Shown: positions 24,941 to 36,676 of the stretch, in pieces
Numbering within the stretch: position 1 is the stretch's first letter
Layout: each line of letters begins with the position of its first letter
Origin: Spongilla lacustris
Taxonomy: Eukaryota; Porifera; Demospongiae; Spongillida; Spongillidae
Assembly: GCA_949361645.1 (NCBI GenBank)
Contig: OX442415.1
Location: forward strand, 19,375,283-19,439,282
Reading direction: 5' to 3'
Length of the DNA: 64,000 bases
Made by a program: the position numbers and the translations under genes
Notes under the pieces: model-generated
What the model was told of the DNA's origin: nothing
What the model saw: only the letters and a program-made list of their open reading frames with translations
The model's database searches: none

Positions 24941-24942
24941 GC

Positions 24943-24950
24943 TATATAAG
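24943..24950 (+). promoter_or_regulatory. TATA box of collagen A
   Basis: TATATAAG lies 52 bases before the ATG at 25002. The same box, mirrored, precedes collagens B and C. Confidence 0.75.
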
Positions 24951-25001
24951 AGCAGAGCCCATTCCCATAGCATCCTACCTTCAGTTGTTCTAGCACCAAG
25001 C

Positions 25002-26646
25002 ATGGTCATGATTTCATTGGTAGTGGCTACATGCCTCCTTCAGCTTGTAGCTGCAGCCTATCCATACCAGCAGCCTACTTATCCGCAGGGAACACCAGCA
25101 CCATCACAGCAAACATATGGATGCACACAGTACTGCCCTGCAGGTGCTCCAGGAGCCCAAGGTATGTCTTGATGATTGTATAGCATATTCATGAGTATGC
25201 TTTATATTCTTACCATACTTTTAGGTCCTAAAGGTGATACAGGCAACTCGGGACCTGCAGGTCAACAAGGACTAACTGGTCCACAAGGACAACCTGGTCC
25301 ACAGGGACCTCAGGGATACAAAGGAGACACTGGAGCTCAGGGACCACAAGGTGTAGCTGGACCCCCAGGAAATGATGGTGAGTTTGTCAATTGTGTCTTA
25401 TAGCAGAAAGTAGTTATGACATTATGTGCATGCATATACATCTCTAATTAGGAGCAAAAGGAGACAAGGGAGATTGCATCTACCCTCCTGCTCCAACCTG
25501 CCCTACGTGTCCTGCTGGTCCTGCTGGAGCACCTGGTGCTCAGGGAGCACCTGGAGCACCTGGTGCAACTGGACTACCTGGACCTGCTGGTCAACAAGGA
25601 CCAAAAGGAGACCAAGGACTACCTGGCAGTGATGGGCAGAATGGAGCTCCTGGTGCACCGGGCCATGATGGTATGAAGTTGATGCAGGTCATTGATGAAA
25701 CTGAATTGATAATTTTGTACATATAGGTGCCAAGGGTGTTAAAGGAGATACAGGAATCCAGGGACCTCAGGGACCAAAGGGAGACCAGGGTGCAAAGGGA
25801 GACCAAGGAGCAAAGGGAGATGCAGGCCAGCCAGGACAAACTGGTCAAACTGGAGCTGCAGGAAAGGATGGTCAGGATGGGGCTAAGGGAGACAAGGGAG
25901 CTCAAGGACCAGCTGGAAATCCTGGAGCACCTGGTGTGTTGACTCACCATGGCTGCTTTTTAGTGCACATGTATGAACCTATCTTATATAGGGTTGAATG
26001 GAGCCCAAGGTCCTGCAGGTCCTACTGGACCAGTAGGTCCTGCAGGCCCTTCTGGTCCAGCTGGACCACAGGGACTACAAGGACCACAGGGAAACTCTGG
26101 CCCACAAGGACTTCAGGGAGCTCCTGGGTCCAATGGTATGGATCTATTCTTGAATGGAATTAGTGTTTATAATAGTCTATTTTAGGAGCTGTATTCTACA
26201 TTCGCTGGGGTAGCAATGTTAGCCCAGCTGGTGAAACCACTGTGTACCCTGGTCACATGGTTGTGAGCAGCAATGCAAATGATGCTGATGGAGACTACCT
26301 GTGTCTTCCTACTGCTAACCTACCTCAGACACCGAGCGCTCTCTTGAGTTTGGAGGATGTTACTGATGCTAATGGAAACACTGTTCCTTGTGCTGGCAGC
26401 TTGGCTAGTGGTCAATCTACAGTTTTTACCTTCCCTGATACCACCATCTGTCCATCTGGATGGTCTACAGAGTATGTAGGTTATTTGGCAGCCAATCCCA
26501 ACTGGCCTGGAGAAAACGTGTGTGTTGACACAAGTATTGGTGCTCAGCTGAGCCAGAGCCCCTGCAAAGACCTTGCAGTTATCAAGAAGAGTGCAAAGAA
26601 TGCCTACACTCTGAACGCCATTTCATGTGTGGTCTGCTCCCTGTGA
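25002..26646 (+). CDS. Short-chain (spongin-like) collagen A, 447 aa
   Basis: Six exons join in frame: 25002-25161, 25225-25377, 25452-25670, 25727-25933, 25992-26135 and 26186-26646 (1,344 nt). All five introns are phase 1 and split a glycine codon. The product has a signal peptide ([19 protein letters not shown]), a short tyrosine/proline segment with CTQYC, about 240 residues of Gly-X-Y (54-294) interrupted once by [12 protein letters not shown], and a 153-residue C-terminal domain with seven cysteines starting [10 protein letters not shown]. This matches sponge short-chain C4 collagens, secreted extracellular-matrix trimers whose C-terminal domain should direct assembly. The upstream in-frame ATG at 24939 lies before the TATA box, so 25002 is preferred. 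AATAAA signals are at 26670 and 26689. The frame is intact. Confidence 0.93.
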
Positions 26647-26669
26647 AATTATTACATTTCACCAGGTGA

Positions 26670-26694
26670 AATAAATTTCACTGGTTGTAATAAA
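26670..26694 (+). terminator. Polyadenylation signals of collagen A
   Basis: AATAAA occurs at 26670-26675 and 26689-26694, 24 and 43 bases after the stop codon. Confidence 0.65.
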
Positions 26695-27224
26695 TAATTG
26701 ACAATGTGTTCATTTTGTGGTTTATTATTAATCTATTTATTTATATTATGCTCAACTGAGAACTGTGAAACACAAATGTTCTACACTACTCATTGTAGCT
26801 AGAGATAGCAAAAGTGATCAACCAGTTGGACATAGTGAGGATGTCGAATACCACTAAAAAAAATCTGTAAACATTATTTTGCTCCAGTGCCAACTGGTGA
26901 TACTATCTGTTCCTAGGCACATATGAGGCATTATTAATGCAGCCAAATGAGTTGAAGTGATCTTAACATGTTCCCAATGCAGACAAAGAGGTCTATTCAC
27001 CTGCTAAAATTGTATCCCAGATGTGCTCAATACTCTCCCAACTGGAATAAGTTGGTTCTGTGGATCTTCAAGTTAATCTGCTCCGGCCTGTTAGATGTGG
27101 TGCTTTTTGTAAAATTGTTCACCTGGCAATATCTAAAAACCCCTTCTCTCATCACTGAAGCATTGGAGTACTTTGGCAATGAAATTAATTTGCTTTTTAT
27201 TTACAACACAAACAGTGCTTTAAG

Positions 27225-27357
27225 AGAACCTGTGTGTTGACATCAGTTTGGGTGCTCAGCTGAGCCAGAGTCCCTGCAAAGACCTTGCTGTTATCAAGAA
27301 GAGTGCTTTGAATGCCTACACTCTGAAGTTCATCTCCTGTGTGGTCTGCTCCCTGTG
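27225..27357 (+). pseudogene. Orphan 3' fragment of a collagen C-terminal domain
   Basis: This 133-base piece repeats the last 43 codons and stop of collagen A ([20 protein letters not shown] ... SCVVCSL) with substitutions, and nothing upstream of it is collagen-like. It shares the DISLGAQ spelling with collagen B rather than collagen A. It sits just beyond the inner end of the inverted duplication, so it probably marks a rearrangement breakpoint. Confidence 0.85.
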
Positions 27358-27369
27358 AAACTATTACAT

Positions 27370-28100
27370 TGGATATATTTATCAGTTCAGTGTAAATAGT
27401 AAAAATTAATGTATGGTGTATTATTTTTAAATTTATCATGCAATGTAGTGGTATTGTCTGATACATCATGAATATAATAGTCTCAGTTACTTCTCTCATC
27501 ATTGTCAACAGTACAAATGTTAGCATATACGTTAACTCCTATACTTGTATATCTATCATTATCCATTTTAAAATGATCCCAAGTGTATTCAGTTGGGCTA
27601 GCAATGGGTACCACAGGAAGTAGTGAACTATTTGGCCTGAAGACCAGTGACAGTTGGCTTTTTGTTTAGCCATTAGTGATAACACCCCATGCAAATCAAA
27701 GGTGGCAGCAGAGTTATATGGCCGCCTAAACCGGTTTTTCATTGATTAGAACTGATGCGCGGTCAATCCTGGTCCACTCCTCACTCCAAGAATCTGAACA
27801 GTACATGTAGTATTTGTGTGTAAAATCGTGTTTGTATGCTGTGTATCTCCATTGTGTATTAAATTTTTTTATTATCCATGTACAATACTTATTGCTATAA
27901 GTTAATTAATTCACAAAATGTAATATTGGACCACAGAGAGATTACATTAATTGTGCTTATTTCCGTCCCTGAAATTATGGGGAAGTTGTTATTTGGTGAT
28001 GCGCAGATAGAAGTAATTTAACAGGGCATGCTTTAACAATACATGAACACTTACTGTGAGGGGATATATTATTATGGTTCAGCATAGTGATCCTCTTGGC
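27370..28100. other. No gene recognised between the collagen fragment and the retroelement relic
   Basis: Only short frames without domains. This is unique spacer between the arms of the inverted duplication. Confidence 0.45.
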
Positions 28101-28129
28101 CATGTACTGCTTGCTCTAGTCCTTCAATC

Positions 28130-29404
28130 AGTTCTGAAAAAATTAGCAGCTTCCAACAGCTCTTGCTTAATTCCTGGTACTTACATGATTGGGCCCTGGC
28201 TGGTCCAGGCTCTGCTGTGCTCAGGGCATTAGAGGTACTAGGTACAGAGGGCAAGCCTAATGGTTTGATCCTAAACCCATCAAAATGTAAACTGTTTAGT
28301 ATTTTCGACTCCAGCATGCCTAAATCAACTACACCTAACTTTAAAATCCTAGGGCACCAATTGGAAGTTTTGTGGTGACTACACTGAGGCAAAGAGAAAG
28401 CATGCTTGTTCTCTTCACCATCTTTTACCTCAGCTACGTGACCCTCAAGTATCCATCGTATTACTTTGCCAGTGTGCAAGCTAAGTTTGTAAGCTGTCCC
28501 ATTTAGGTTGCCCAATTCCCCCTTGTGATTCTTCTCTAAGGCAGTTTATACTCTTTAATGAAGCATGCAGTCCTCCACTGTTTAGAAGAATGTGCAGCCT
28601 TTGAACTTACACTTTCAGCCACCAAACAAGTCCAACTACCATCATGGTATGGTCATCTTGAATTCACGTCAGTCTCTAACTACTCATTCAGTACTAGTGT
28701 ATTCATTTCATCTTTGTCCAATGCTATTGATGTCACCAGTGCTCCAAATGCTTCCCATCACCTCAAACACAATAGCACAAAGATTGACTCTGCTGATACA
28801 CTCACATTTGAATTAGTAAACAGCTCTCCTCCACATTAACACCATCTACCAGGCGAAATAGAAGACAACTGCACAGACTGAATCAAGCTTTGGAACCTCG
28901 AGAGATTTAAGTACTTTTAAAATGGTGTCTAGGTCTACCTATCTCCTCAGCAGAAGTAAATGTCCCCTCTGCTCAAGCGCTCTTGATCCAGATTGCCTCC
29001 AAACATTTACATGTTATTCTGGAGATGACATTGTTGCATGTCACAATAATTTGAGAGACTGTTTTGCCAACCTATGCTCCAAAGCTTGCCTATCTCAACT
29101 GGAGAAAGGTTCAGGCTTAGACTTCTCTAGGCCAGCTGGTGTGCTGGTGCCAAACTGGTCCTTCTCCAACTCTAAACCTTTTGACCTGAAAGTCATCCAT
29201 TCAGTTAAAAACAGATCTCTTCTGGAAGCAAGCTTGTTTTCAGGCAACTATGCAGAGTTTGGTGAGGTAGGGGAAAAAATGATTTTTTCTTTTATGCCTG
29301 ACTGTCTGGACTAATTCCACCAAGTCAGTAGCTCTGGCCACCCTCTATGGTCGTCTCAGCATGATTTTGGTACGGGCCAATGCTGGAGCTATTGTTACCT
29401 GCCA
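28130..29404 (+). pseudogene. RLE-type non-LTR retrotransposon relic, copy b
   Basis: In plus-strand order and in several frames: a degenerate RT active-site region (WYLHDWALAG instead of the usual YxDD, then LILNPSKCKLFS) at about 28163-28300; a middle region (about 28600-28830); a zinc-knuckle-like CPLCSSALDPD with CHNNLRDCFANLC (28958-29090); SRPAGVLVPNWSFSNSKPFD, which resembles the PD...D core of a restriction-like endonuclease (29130-29190); and LATLYGRLSMILVRANAGAI (29330-29395). The metal-binding YxDD is lost and the frame is broken in several places, so it is dead. In life such elements copy themselves by target-primed reverse transcription. Confidence 0.6.
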
Positions 29405-29939
29405 TCATCTGTGCCTAATGGCATTATTTAAAATAGTAACATTAGTGCTATATATAGCTGTAGTTTCATGGTGACATTTGTAATCAAACAGAGCTTTAGC
29501 CATTCCAGTCTCTTCAAGTTGCAACAGGGTAGCTTGATCAGATTTGGCAACTGAGAAGCTGCTGCGGATATCAAGATCAAAGGCCTTACGGACTGACATA
29601 GCTTGGGAGGGTGGAGCACCATGTGCAAGGTGACCCATCTTGCAGAAACCTGCACACTGACAAAGAAATGAAAAGGCAGCATTTTTCAAGTTGCAACAAC
29701 AGATCTAGAGCTTTATCCTCCCCCATGATTTTCTGAAATTAAGGCAGAGCAGAATGTTTGGTCACCAATGGGAATCCCAGAATAACCAAATTGCGACAGT
29801 TGCATTTCATTTTTTTTGCTGGTGGAAATGAGCTGATATCAATATGATTGACGATCCAACACTTAGATGTTTATGATTAAATGAAGAAAAGCTTGATCTT
29901 GAATAAAGAGGAGGGCCGATGAGAACTGCTGGCCTGGGA

Positions 29940-30245
29940 CCTGCTAACACACCATCATCCAGATACCAGGCATGGTAGGACTAGTCTGATGAACCCCTTG
30001 CTCCAAACACAGGCGACCTAATGGTGCCACAGGATGGTATGCTGGTTATAACAGCAACTGGCCCATCGAAGCAGCTCTGATCTACATCAGGGAGCAGAGA
30101 CTGATGTGTGGCTAAGTTGAAAGCATTCCTCATGTCCACCATCAGACCCACAAAATCGTCATCAAACCACTGGTTCTCAATACATGCTCTCAAACCATGC
30201 ACGATCCTTTTTTCTCCAAACGAACATGTGACACCACACTGAAAT
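29940..30245 (-). pseudogene. Reverse transcriptase fragment, opposite strand
   Basis: The minus frame 30202-29981 reads GLMVDMRNAFNLATHQSLLP and later TSIPSCGTIRSPVFGARGSS, which fits the D-x-x-N-A-F region and the following segment of a non-LTR reverse transcriptase. It faces the plus-strand relic at 28130-29404, so this spacer holds pieces of at least two insertions or an inverted one. Confidence 0.5.
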
Positions 30246-31177
30246 GGTTTGAAGAAATCTGCTGCCTTTATCTTAACTGCAGGACTATTGTTATTATTAT
30301 TATTATATGATCACAAATGGTTTATGAAAATTTCTTTCTTTGCTTCAGTGTCCCAATACGCATAGGTTTCCACAGCTATTGTGACACTTAGTTCTGGTAG
30401 AGTGCTAGAAAGTAGCGGTGATGTGAGAGTGAAGCCAAATGCAGCAGGCTTTTCCATCATCTACATTGCTGCCAGAACATCAGTTGGTTTAGTGTGGCAC
30501 TCATCCCTCTTACATGACTTTGCTAATAAATCGTGGAACCTATTGTAATGAATGACCACATCACCAAGGTGTCCAAAGAATGACCAGGGTAGTGTGGAAT
30601 GTAGCACCCTGGGAGCCTGAGATACTCATACCTATAGCCACCACTGTATGGCTGCTCGAAACTAGGAAGGCTCCAATTGTAGATTATTACCAAAGTACTC
30701 GAATGCTTTAGTGATGAGAGAAGGGGTTGTAGATCTTGCCAGGTGTACAAGTTTACTAAAATCACCACATCTTACAGGCCGGAGCAGATCAACTTGAAGA
30801 TCCACAGAACCAACTTATTCCAGTTGGGAGAGTATTGAGCACTTCTGGGATACAATTTTAGCAGGTGAATAGACCTCTTTGTCTGTGGTGCGAACATGTT
30901 AAAATCACTTGAACACATTTGGCTGCATTAATAATGCCTCAAACATGTATGTGCCTAGGAGCAGATAGTATCACCTGCTTGGAACAGTTGGCACTGGAGC
31001 AAAAATAATGTCTACAGATGTTTGATATTCCACATCCTCACTATGTCCAACTGGTTGATCACTTTTGCTATCTCTAGCTACAATGAGTTATGTAGAACAT
31101 TTTTGTTTCACAGTTCTCAGTTGTGCATAATAAAAATTGATCATTAATAAACCACAAAATGAAAACATTGTCAATTA

Positions 31178-31202
31178 TTTATTACAACCAGTGAAATTTA
31201 TT
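31178..31202 (-). terminator. Polyadenylation signals of collagen B
   Basis: TTTATT on the plus strand (AATAAA in transcript sense) occurs at 31197-31202 and 31178-31183, at the same distances from the stop as in collagen A. Confidence 0.6.
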
Positions 31203-31225
31203 TCACCTGGTGAAATGTAATAATT

Positions 31226-32871
31226 TCACAGGGAGCAGACCACACATGAAATGGCGTTCAGAGTGTAGGCATTCTTTGCACTCTTCTTGATAACTGCAAG
31301 GTCTTTGCAGGGGCTCTGGCTCAGCTGAGCACCCAAACTGATGTCAACACACACGTTTTCTCCAGGCCAGTTTGGATTGGCTGACAAATAACCTACATAC
31401 TCTGTGGTCCATCCAGATGGACAGATGGTGGTATCAGGGAAGGTGAAACTGTGGATTGACCACTAGCCAAGCTGCCGGCACAAGGAACAATGTTTCCATT
31501 AGCATCAGTAACATCCTCCAAACTCAAGAGAGCGCTCGGTGTCTGAGGTAGGTTAGCAGTAGGAAGACACAGGTAGTCTCCATCAGCATCATTTGCATTG
31601 CTGCTCACAACCATGTGACCAGAGTACACAGTGGTTTCACCAGCTGGGCTAACATTGCTACCCCAGCGAATGTAGAATACAGCTCCTAAAATAGACCCTA
31701 CAAATTTGTAATAATTCCGTTCAAGAATAGTTAAAATGATCCATACCATTGGACCCAGGAGCTCCCCGAAGTCCCTGTGGGCCAGGATTTCCCTGTGGTC
31801 CTTGTGGTCCCTGTGGTCCAGCTGGACCTGTAGGGCCTGCAGGACCTACTGGTCCAGTAGGACCTGCAGGACCTTGGGCTCCATTCAACCCTACATAAGA
31901 TAGGATCATACATGTACACAAAGAAGCAGCCATGGTGAGTCAACACACCAGGTGCTCCAGGACTTCCAGCTGGTCCTTGAGCTCCCTTGCCTCCCTTAGC
32001 GCCATCCTGACCATCCTTTCCTGGAGCTCCAATTTGACCAGTTTGTCCTGGCTGGCCTGCATCTCCCTTGGCTCCTTGGCCTCCCTTTGCACCCTGGTCT
32101 CCCTTTGGTCCCTGAGGTCCCTGGATTCCTGTATTTCCTTTATCACCCTTGGCACCTATATGTACAAAATTATCGATTCGGTTTAATCAATCAGCTCCAT
32201 CAACTTCATACCATTATGGCCAGGTGCACCCGGAGCTCCATTCTGCCCATCATTGCCAGGTAGTCCTTGGACTCCTTTTGGTCCTTGTTGACCAGCAGGT
32301 CCAGGTAGTCCAGTTGCACCAGGTGCTCCAGGTGCTCCCTGAGCACCAGGTGCTCCAGCAGGACCAGCAGGACACGTAGAGCAGATTGGAGCAGGAGGGT
32401 AGATGCAATCTCCCTTGTCTCCTTTTGCTCCTTATTAGAGATGTACATGCATGCACATAATGTCATAACTTCTTTCTATAAGTCACAACTGACAAACTCA
32501 CCATCATTTCCTGGGGGTCCAGCTACACCTTGTGGTCCCTGAGCTCCAGTGTCTCCTTTGTATCCCTGAGGTCCCTGTGGACCAGGTTGTCCTTGTGGAC
32601 CAGTTTGTCCTTGTTGACCTGCAGGTCCCGAATTGCCTGTATCACCTTTAGGGCCTAAAAGTATGGTAAGAATATAAAGCATACTCATGAATATGCTAAA
32701 CAATCATCATGACATACCTTGGGCTCCTGGAGCACCTGCAGGGCAGTACTGTGTGCATCCATAGGTTTGTTGTGATGGTGCTGGTGTTCCCTGCTGATAA
32801 GTAGGCTGCTGGTATGGATAGGCTGCAGCTACAAGCTGAAGGAGGCATGTAGCCACTACCAATGAAATCAT
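31226..32871 (-). pseudogene. Short-chain collagen B, frameshifted in the C-terminal domain
   Basis: The six exons correspond one to one with collagen A: 32871-32718, 32654-32502, 32430-32212, 32155-31949, 31890-31747 and 31685-31226. Exons 2-5 have identical lengths to A and intact splice sites. Exon 6 is one base shorter: around 31444-31452 A has five T where B has TTTC with one base missing. This shifts the frame in the middle of the cysteine-rich domain, replacing the second half. The first ATG used by A is ATT here, so translation would start two codons later ([12 protein letters not shown]). The Gly-X-Y part is well kept, so loss is recent or the indel is a sequence error. A TATA box is present. 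Confidence 0.85.
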
Positions 32872-32928
32872 GACAATGCTTGGTGCTAGAACGATTGCCG
32901 GATGGATTTTTTGGGAATGGACTCAGTT

Positions 32929-32936
32929 CTTATATA
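32929..32936 (-). promoter_or_regulatory. TATA box of collagen B
   Basis: CTTATATA on the plus strand, that is TATATAAG in gene sense, 58 bases before the first usable ATG. Confidence 0.7.
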
Positions 32937-33079
32937 GCATTTTAAACCATATTAGACAAGGGCGGCCCACTTGTTTTTGTTGTCTGTCCCCACGGGTGAT
33001 AATTATATTAGACACTACGTTCTAATTGATGATTATGGTTGGCTTCAGCTGTGTTTATTGTTTAGCTTACTTTGGCACC

Positions 33080-34245
33080 CTAGTTCTCTGTCCGCAACAA
33101 TTGTGTGTCTACGTGCGTGTGTGTGGTGGTTTGTGTTTGAAAGCCGTCATAGCTTGCCGATATACCTACATTGTATATATGCCATTAACAGTCCTGTGCT
33201 CTGGGATGTCACATATCTATATGCATATGTCCATAGATATACATGCAAATTTTCTTAGTGGTTATTCAAAGCAGGCCAGGGTATAGAAAGCTTTATTTTC
33301 TTACCCCTACCACCATGAAATACATATGCTGCCACAGATGTAATTAATGTTTCGCTCCTGCGCGCATGTCCGTTATTTATAGGCCTGTCTTTGTAACCAA
33401 ACATTTGTACGACTTCCTATATCTTCATCATCTCCCACAGAGCCCATCCAGTACCTCCAGTTAACACTTGCGCATCATCCCTGACACAATGCAAGCAATC
33501 GTAATTAATGGGGCTTTGGGATCAAAACAAAAATAAAGCACCTACAGTAGAGACAAATTTTAATGTTAAACAAATGGTACCTATGCATAATGATACACAA
33601 CTGATACATGTAGTTGTAATGGACATGTACATGGAGTATTTTTGTATAATCCGCCATACAGTGCCGGCTCGCAACAACGAAAAGTCACACCTCGCAACAA
33701 CGAATATAAGTCTATATATCGTGGAGTTGGGAAGCTGTTGGTGTACATAGCGCAACCATACCGCTTTCATATCTATCGATATCAAACAGTCTGTACCAGG
33801 CGTCACCAAATGAATTGTATGGATGAAGGCGATAATTATTATACATATATATATGAACACTAACCTCCACTACGAATATGCCTTATTTTTCGTTGTTGCG
33901 AGGTGTAATTTTCGTTACTGAGAGCCTTAACTAGCACGTTGTTTTTAGATACGTAAATTAAAGGTAAACACCTCATATTGAGATCACATTCGGACCAGCT
34001 GCAGATGATAAACTCCATATAAAAACATCGTAAAGCGCATGCATGCTGTTGTGCGTACATAATAATTGTTATGTATAATAATATTTACTTCACATGCAGA
34101 CGAGGTCGAGGTGGTCACTAATATCGCTTGTACAGTCCATGCTTCCGAGTTTCGCTGTAAATGAGTGATGCACATTCAAATCGGTGTCCCTAACATGTTT
34201 TTGTATCAAAATAGTTCATGCATTATGCATGTACTCACAATTCAT
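33080..34245. repeat. Non-coding flank between collagens B and D, duplicated at 51.3-53.06 kb
   Basis: Several phrases match the second block in order: AAAGCCGTCATAGCTTGCCG (33140 and 51657), the CAGGGTATAGAAAG region (33276 and 51883), GTGCCGGCTCGCAACAAC (33660 and 52372) and GAGTGATGCACATTCAAATC (34163 and 53012). No gene was recognised in it. It is the shared upstream region of a divergent gene pair, so regulatory sites are likely but none can be named. Confidence 0.75.
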
Positions 34246-35082
34246 CACGGTTGTATGCGGCTGGAAACTAAGTCAATAATTAGATCATTTACGGTATTAC
34301 CATATATTTCTTAACTGATGGCTCATTATAGACATCTGATGTTTAAAAGCAAACCATAACTCACCAGAACTAGCAAATCAAAAAGTGAAAACGAACTCAA
34401 ACACTGCATTCCTTTTCCTGTCATGTCCAGTCAATGCGCACAATTGAAATTCCACATAGATAGCATGCGCATACCGTTTAGCAAGGTCACGCGATACGTA
34501 TTTAGAAGGAGGGCGTTACTAAATGCGACGACGTAGCCTTTGGTGACTGAACTGGAAGGTATGAGTACTACAGCGATGCTCAGGAGGCATGTGGCTACCA
34601 GAATTTACTAACCTGAAGTGGCAACGCATTTTCTGTCACCACGAACAAGCTGAGCGTATTGCATGAATAATCGACGTACGTTGTGGTTTTGCCCTATACA
34701 TTATAGGTATGGATTACAATTTCCATACATTGCAGAGTGTGTGGGCAGAGGCTAACGAAGTACAGGGCAAAGAAAAGAACCAGCTCTGAGTGCAAAGCAT
34801 TCTCAGCTGAGCTGAAAATAGCTTTTGACATTTGACACATCTGGGGATGATGTAACCCTGAGATGTTCTGCATGCAATGTAAGCTGGGTATGTAGAGAAC
34901 CATCTGTGCCATCACAAAGTGAGTGCATCACAAATGTGTAGTGATGCTATTTGAGTGGCAAAACAAGTAGACATATGACATCATGAGAGGTAAACAGGTC
35001 ATCTTGAGAAGATTGCCTCTCCTCTAGTTCTCCATAGTGAGCCTAGCCCACCTTTGGCAAGAGCTAACAACCTATCAATGCT

Positions 35083-36676
35083 AAAGGAGCTGAAGTGTGC
35101 ACTGTGCTCCAACACCCTCTCACAGCCACTGGAGCTGCTGTGTGGTGCACTGGTGTGCTCCAAATGCCTCCGGGAGTGGATAGCAGCATATGATGCTGTG
35201 AACCATCCATGCTGCTCAGAGGAAGGATAGTCCTCTGCTGCTCAGAGATGGTCCCATGTTGCTCAGTAATGGTCCCATGCTGCCCAGAGGATGGTCCCAT
35301 GCTGCCCAGAGGATGATCCCCTGCTGCTCAGAGGATGGTTCCCTGCTGATCAGAGGATGATCCACTGCTACTCAGAGGATGATCTCCTGCTGCTCAGAGG
35401 ATGATCCCCTGCTGCTCAGAGGACAGTCCCATGCTGCTCAGAGGACGGTCCCCTGCTGATCAGAGGATGGTGTCATGCTGCTCAGAGGATGGCCCCCTGC
35501 TGCTCAGAGGACGGTCCCCTGCTGCTCAGAGGATGGTCCCATGCTGCCCAGAGGATGATCCCCTGTTGCTCAGAGGATGATCCCCTGCTGCTCAGAGGAC
35601 AGTCCCATGCTGCTCAGAGGACGGTCCCCTGCTGATCAGAGGATGGTCCCCTGCTGATCAGAGGATGGTCCCCTGCTGCTCAGAGGATGATCCCCTGCTG
35701 CTCCGAGGATGATCTCCTGCTGCTCAGAGGATGATCCCCTGCCGCTCAGAGGACAGTCCCATGCTGCTCAGAGGACGGTCCCCTGCTGATCAGAGGATGG
35801 TCCCCTGCTGCTCAGAGGATGATCCCCTGCTGCTCCGAGGATGATCCCCTGCTACTCAGAGGATGGTCCCCTGCTGCTCAGAGGATGATCCCCTGCTGCC
35901 CAGAGGAAAATCCCCTGCTGCTCAGAGGACGGTAACCAGGATGATCCCCTAGTCAGACTATCATCAAGTGTGATAATGCTGCTGCTGTCAGATGTTCTGG
36001 AGCACTGTATACAGACTGCAGCAGGGATATTAAGGATGGTGACTATGAAGAGCATGAGTGTGCACCAACACTTACACCTGAGGAGGAGAAGCAAGCAGCG
36101 GGTTTGCTGAAGAGGGTAATCTCTACCAGCTAGTCCTGACAAAGCCATCATACAACTTGCTACAGGGGAAGCAGTTAAGTGAATGTCAATGACTTGTACA
36201 GAGGTTACATACTATATACACTCACTTCTCATTCGTGCATGTCACCAGAGCTAAACTACAGCTGCCTACTCATCATGGACTGAAGTTCAGGTACATGTAT
36301 TGCCGGCGATTAAGGCTGGGCTTGCCATACCTTGGAATACACTGAGGCTTCTAAGGCGGTGTGTCACAACATACAGCAAAGGCTCAATTCTAACTCACTG
36401 ATGTTTCAGGTGGCTCAAATCATCAGGAATCTGTCTAGCTGGTGAGGAAAGGATGCACCACATATCCAGCCAAATTGTTGGCGATAACCCCAAAGGAGAA
36501 ACAGCCTCCTTTTCAGGGGCCAAGTCAATTCATGCAAAATTCTTGGCTTGACATTTGCTCCAATCCACAACCACATGCAGAACCTGATACGCATTGTACA
36601 AGAACACTTACTAAGTATTGAGCCACAATTGGTAGCTGCCATACCCCCTCGAGCCAAGAGAGTAAAGAATAAATAA
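35083..36676 (+). pseudogene. Chapaev-like transposase fragments with RING-like and second zinc finger
   Basis: At 35090-35220 the plus frame reads LKCALCSNTLSQPLELLC, then LVCSKCLREWI and HPCC: Cys pairs spaced like a RING finger. After the minisatellite, 35945-36115 reads AAVRCSGALYTDCSRDIKDG followed by DYEEHEC and LTPEEEKQAAGLLKR, a second Cys/His cluster. At about 36520-36550 is GAKSIHAKFLA, and after a frame change 36560-36676 reads HNHMQNLIRIVQEHLLSIEP ending AKRVKNK and a stop, which I recall as the style of Chapaev and RAG1-like transposase C-termini. The catalytic core was not found, so this is an internally deleted or very decayed copy. Confidence 0.55.
35205..35935. repeat. 22-bp minisatellite, about 33 copies
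   Basis: A 22-base unit (CTGCTGCTCAGAGGATGATC plus CC) repeats head to tail with GAT/GAC and TGCTG/TGATC variants. It begins exactly where the RING-like coding sequence reads CCATGCTGCTCAGAGGA, so it appears to have grown from that coding sequence. The unit is not a multiple of three and destroys the frame. Confidence 0.9.

Larger units (their letters stand above)
24760..33075. repeat. Inverted duplication holding collagens A and B
   Basis: The arm about 24760-27180 (plus) matches about 30670-33075 read in reverse. Homology covers the TATA box, all exons and introns, the 3' UTR and about 500 bases of downstream non-coding DNA (for example around 26960-27180 against 30680-30900). The spacer of about 3.5 kb carries the orphan collagen fragment and retroelement relics. 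Confidence 0.9.

Noticed and set aside
25426..25950. Leu/Ser- or Trp/Ser-rich frames over collagen exons on both strands
   Set aside because: Shadows of the Gly-X-Y coding repeats; the same pattern recurs over collagens B to E.
35205..35935. CRISPR-like regular repeat array
   Set aside because: Units follow each other without unique spacers; it is a minisatellite in a eukaryotic transposon.
36415..36657. Minus-strand 80-codon frame in the Chapaev-like element
   Set aside because: The plus strand carries the recognisable transposase tail; the minus frame is its shadow.
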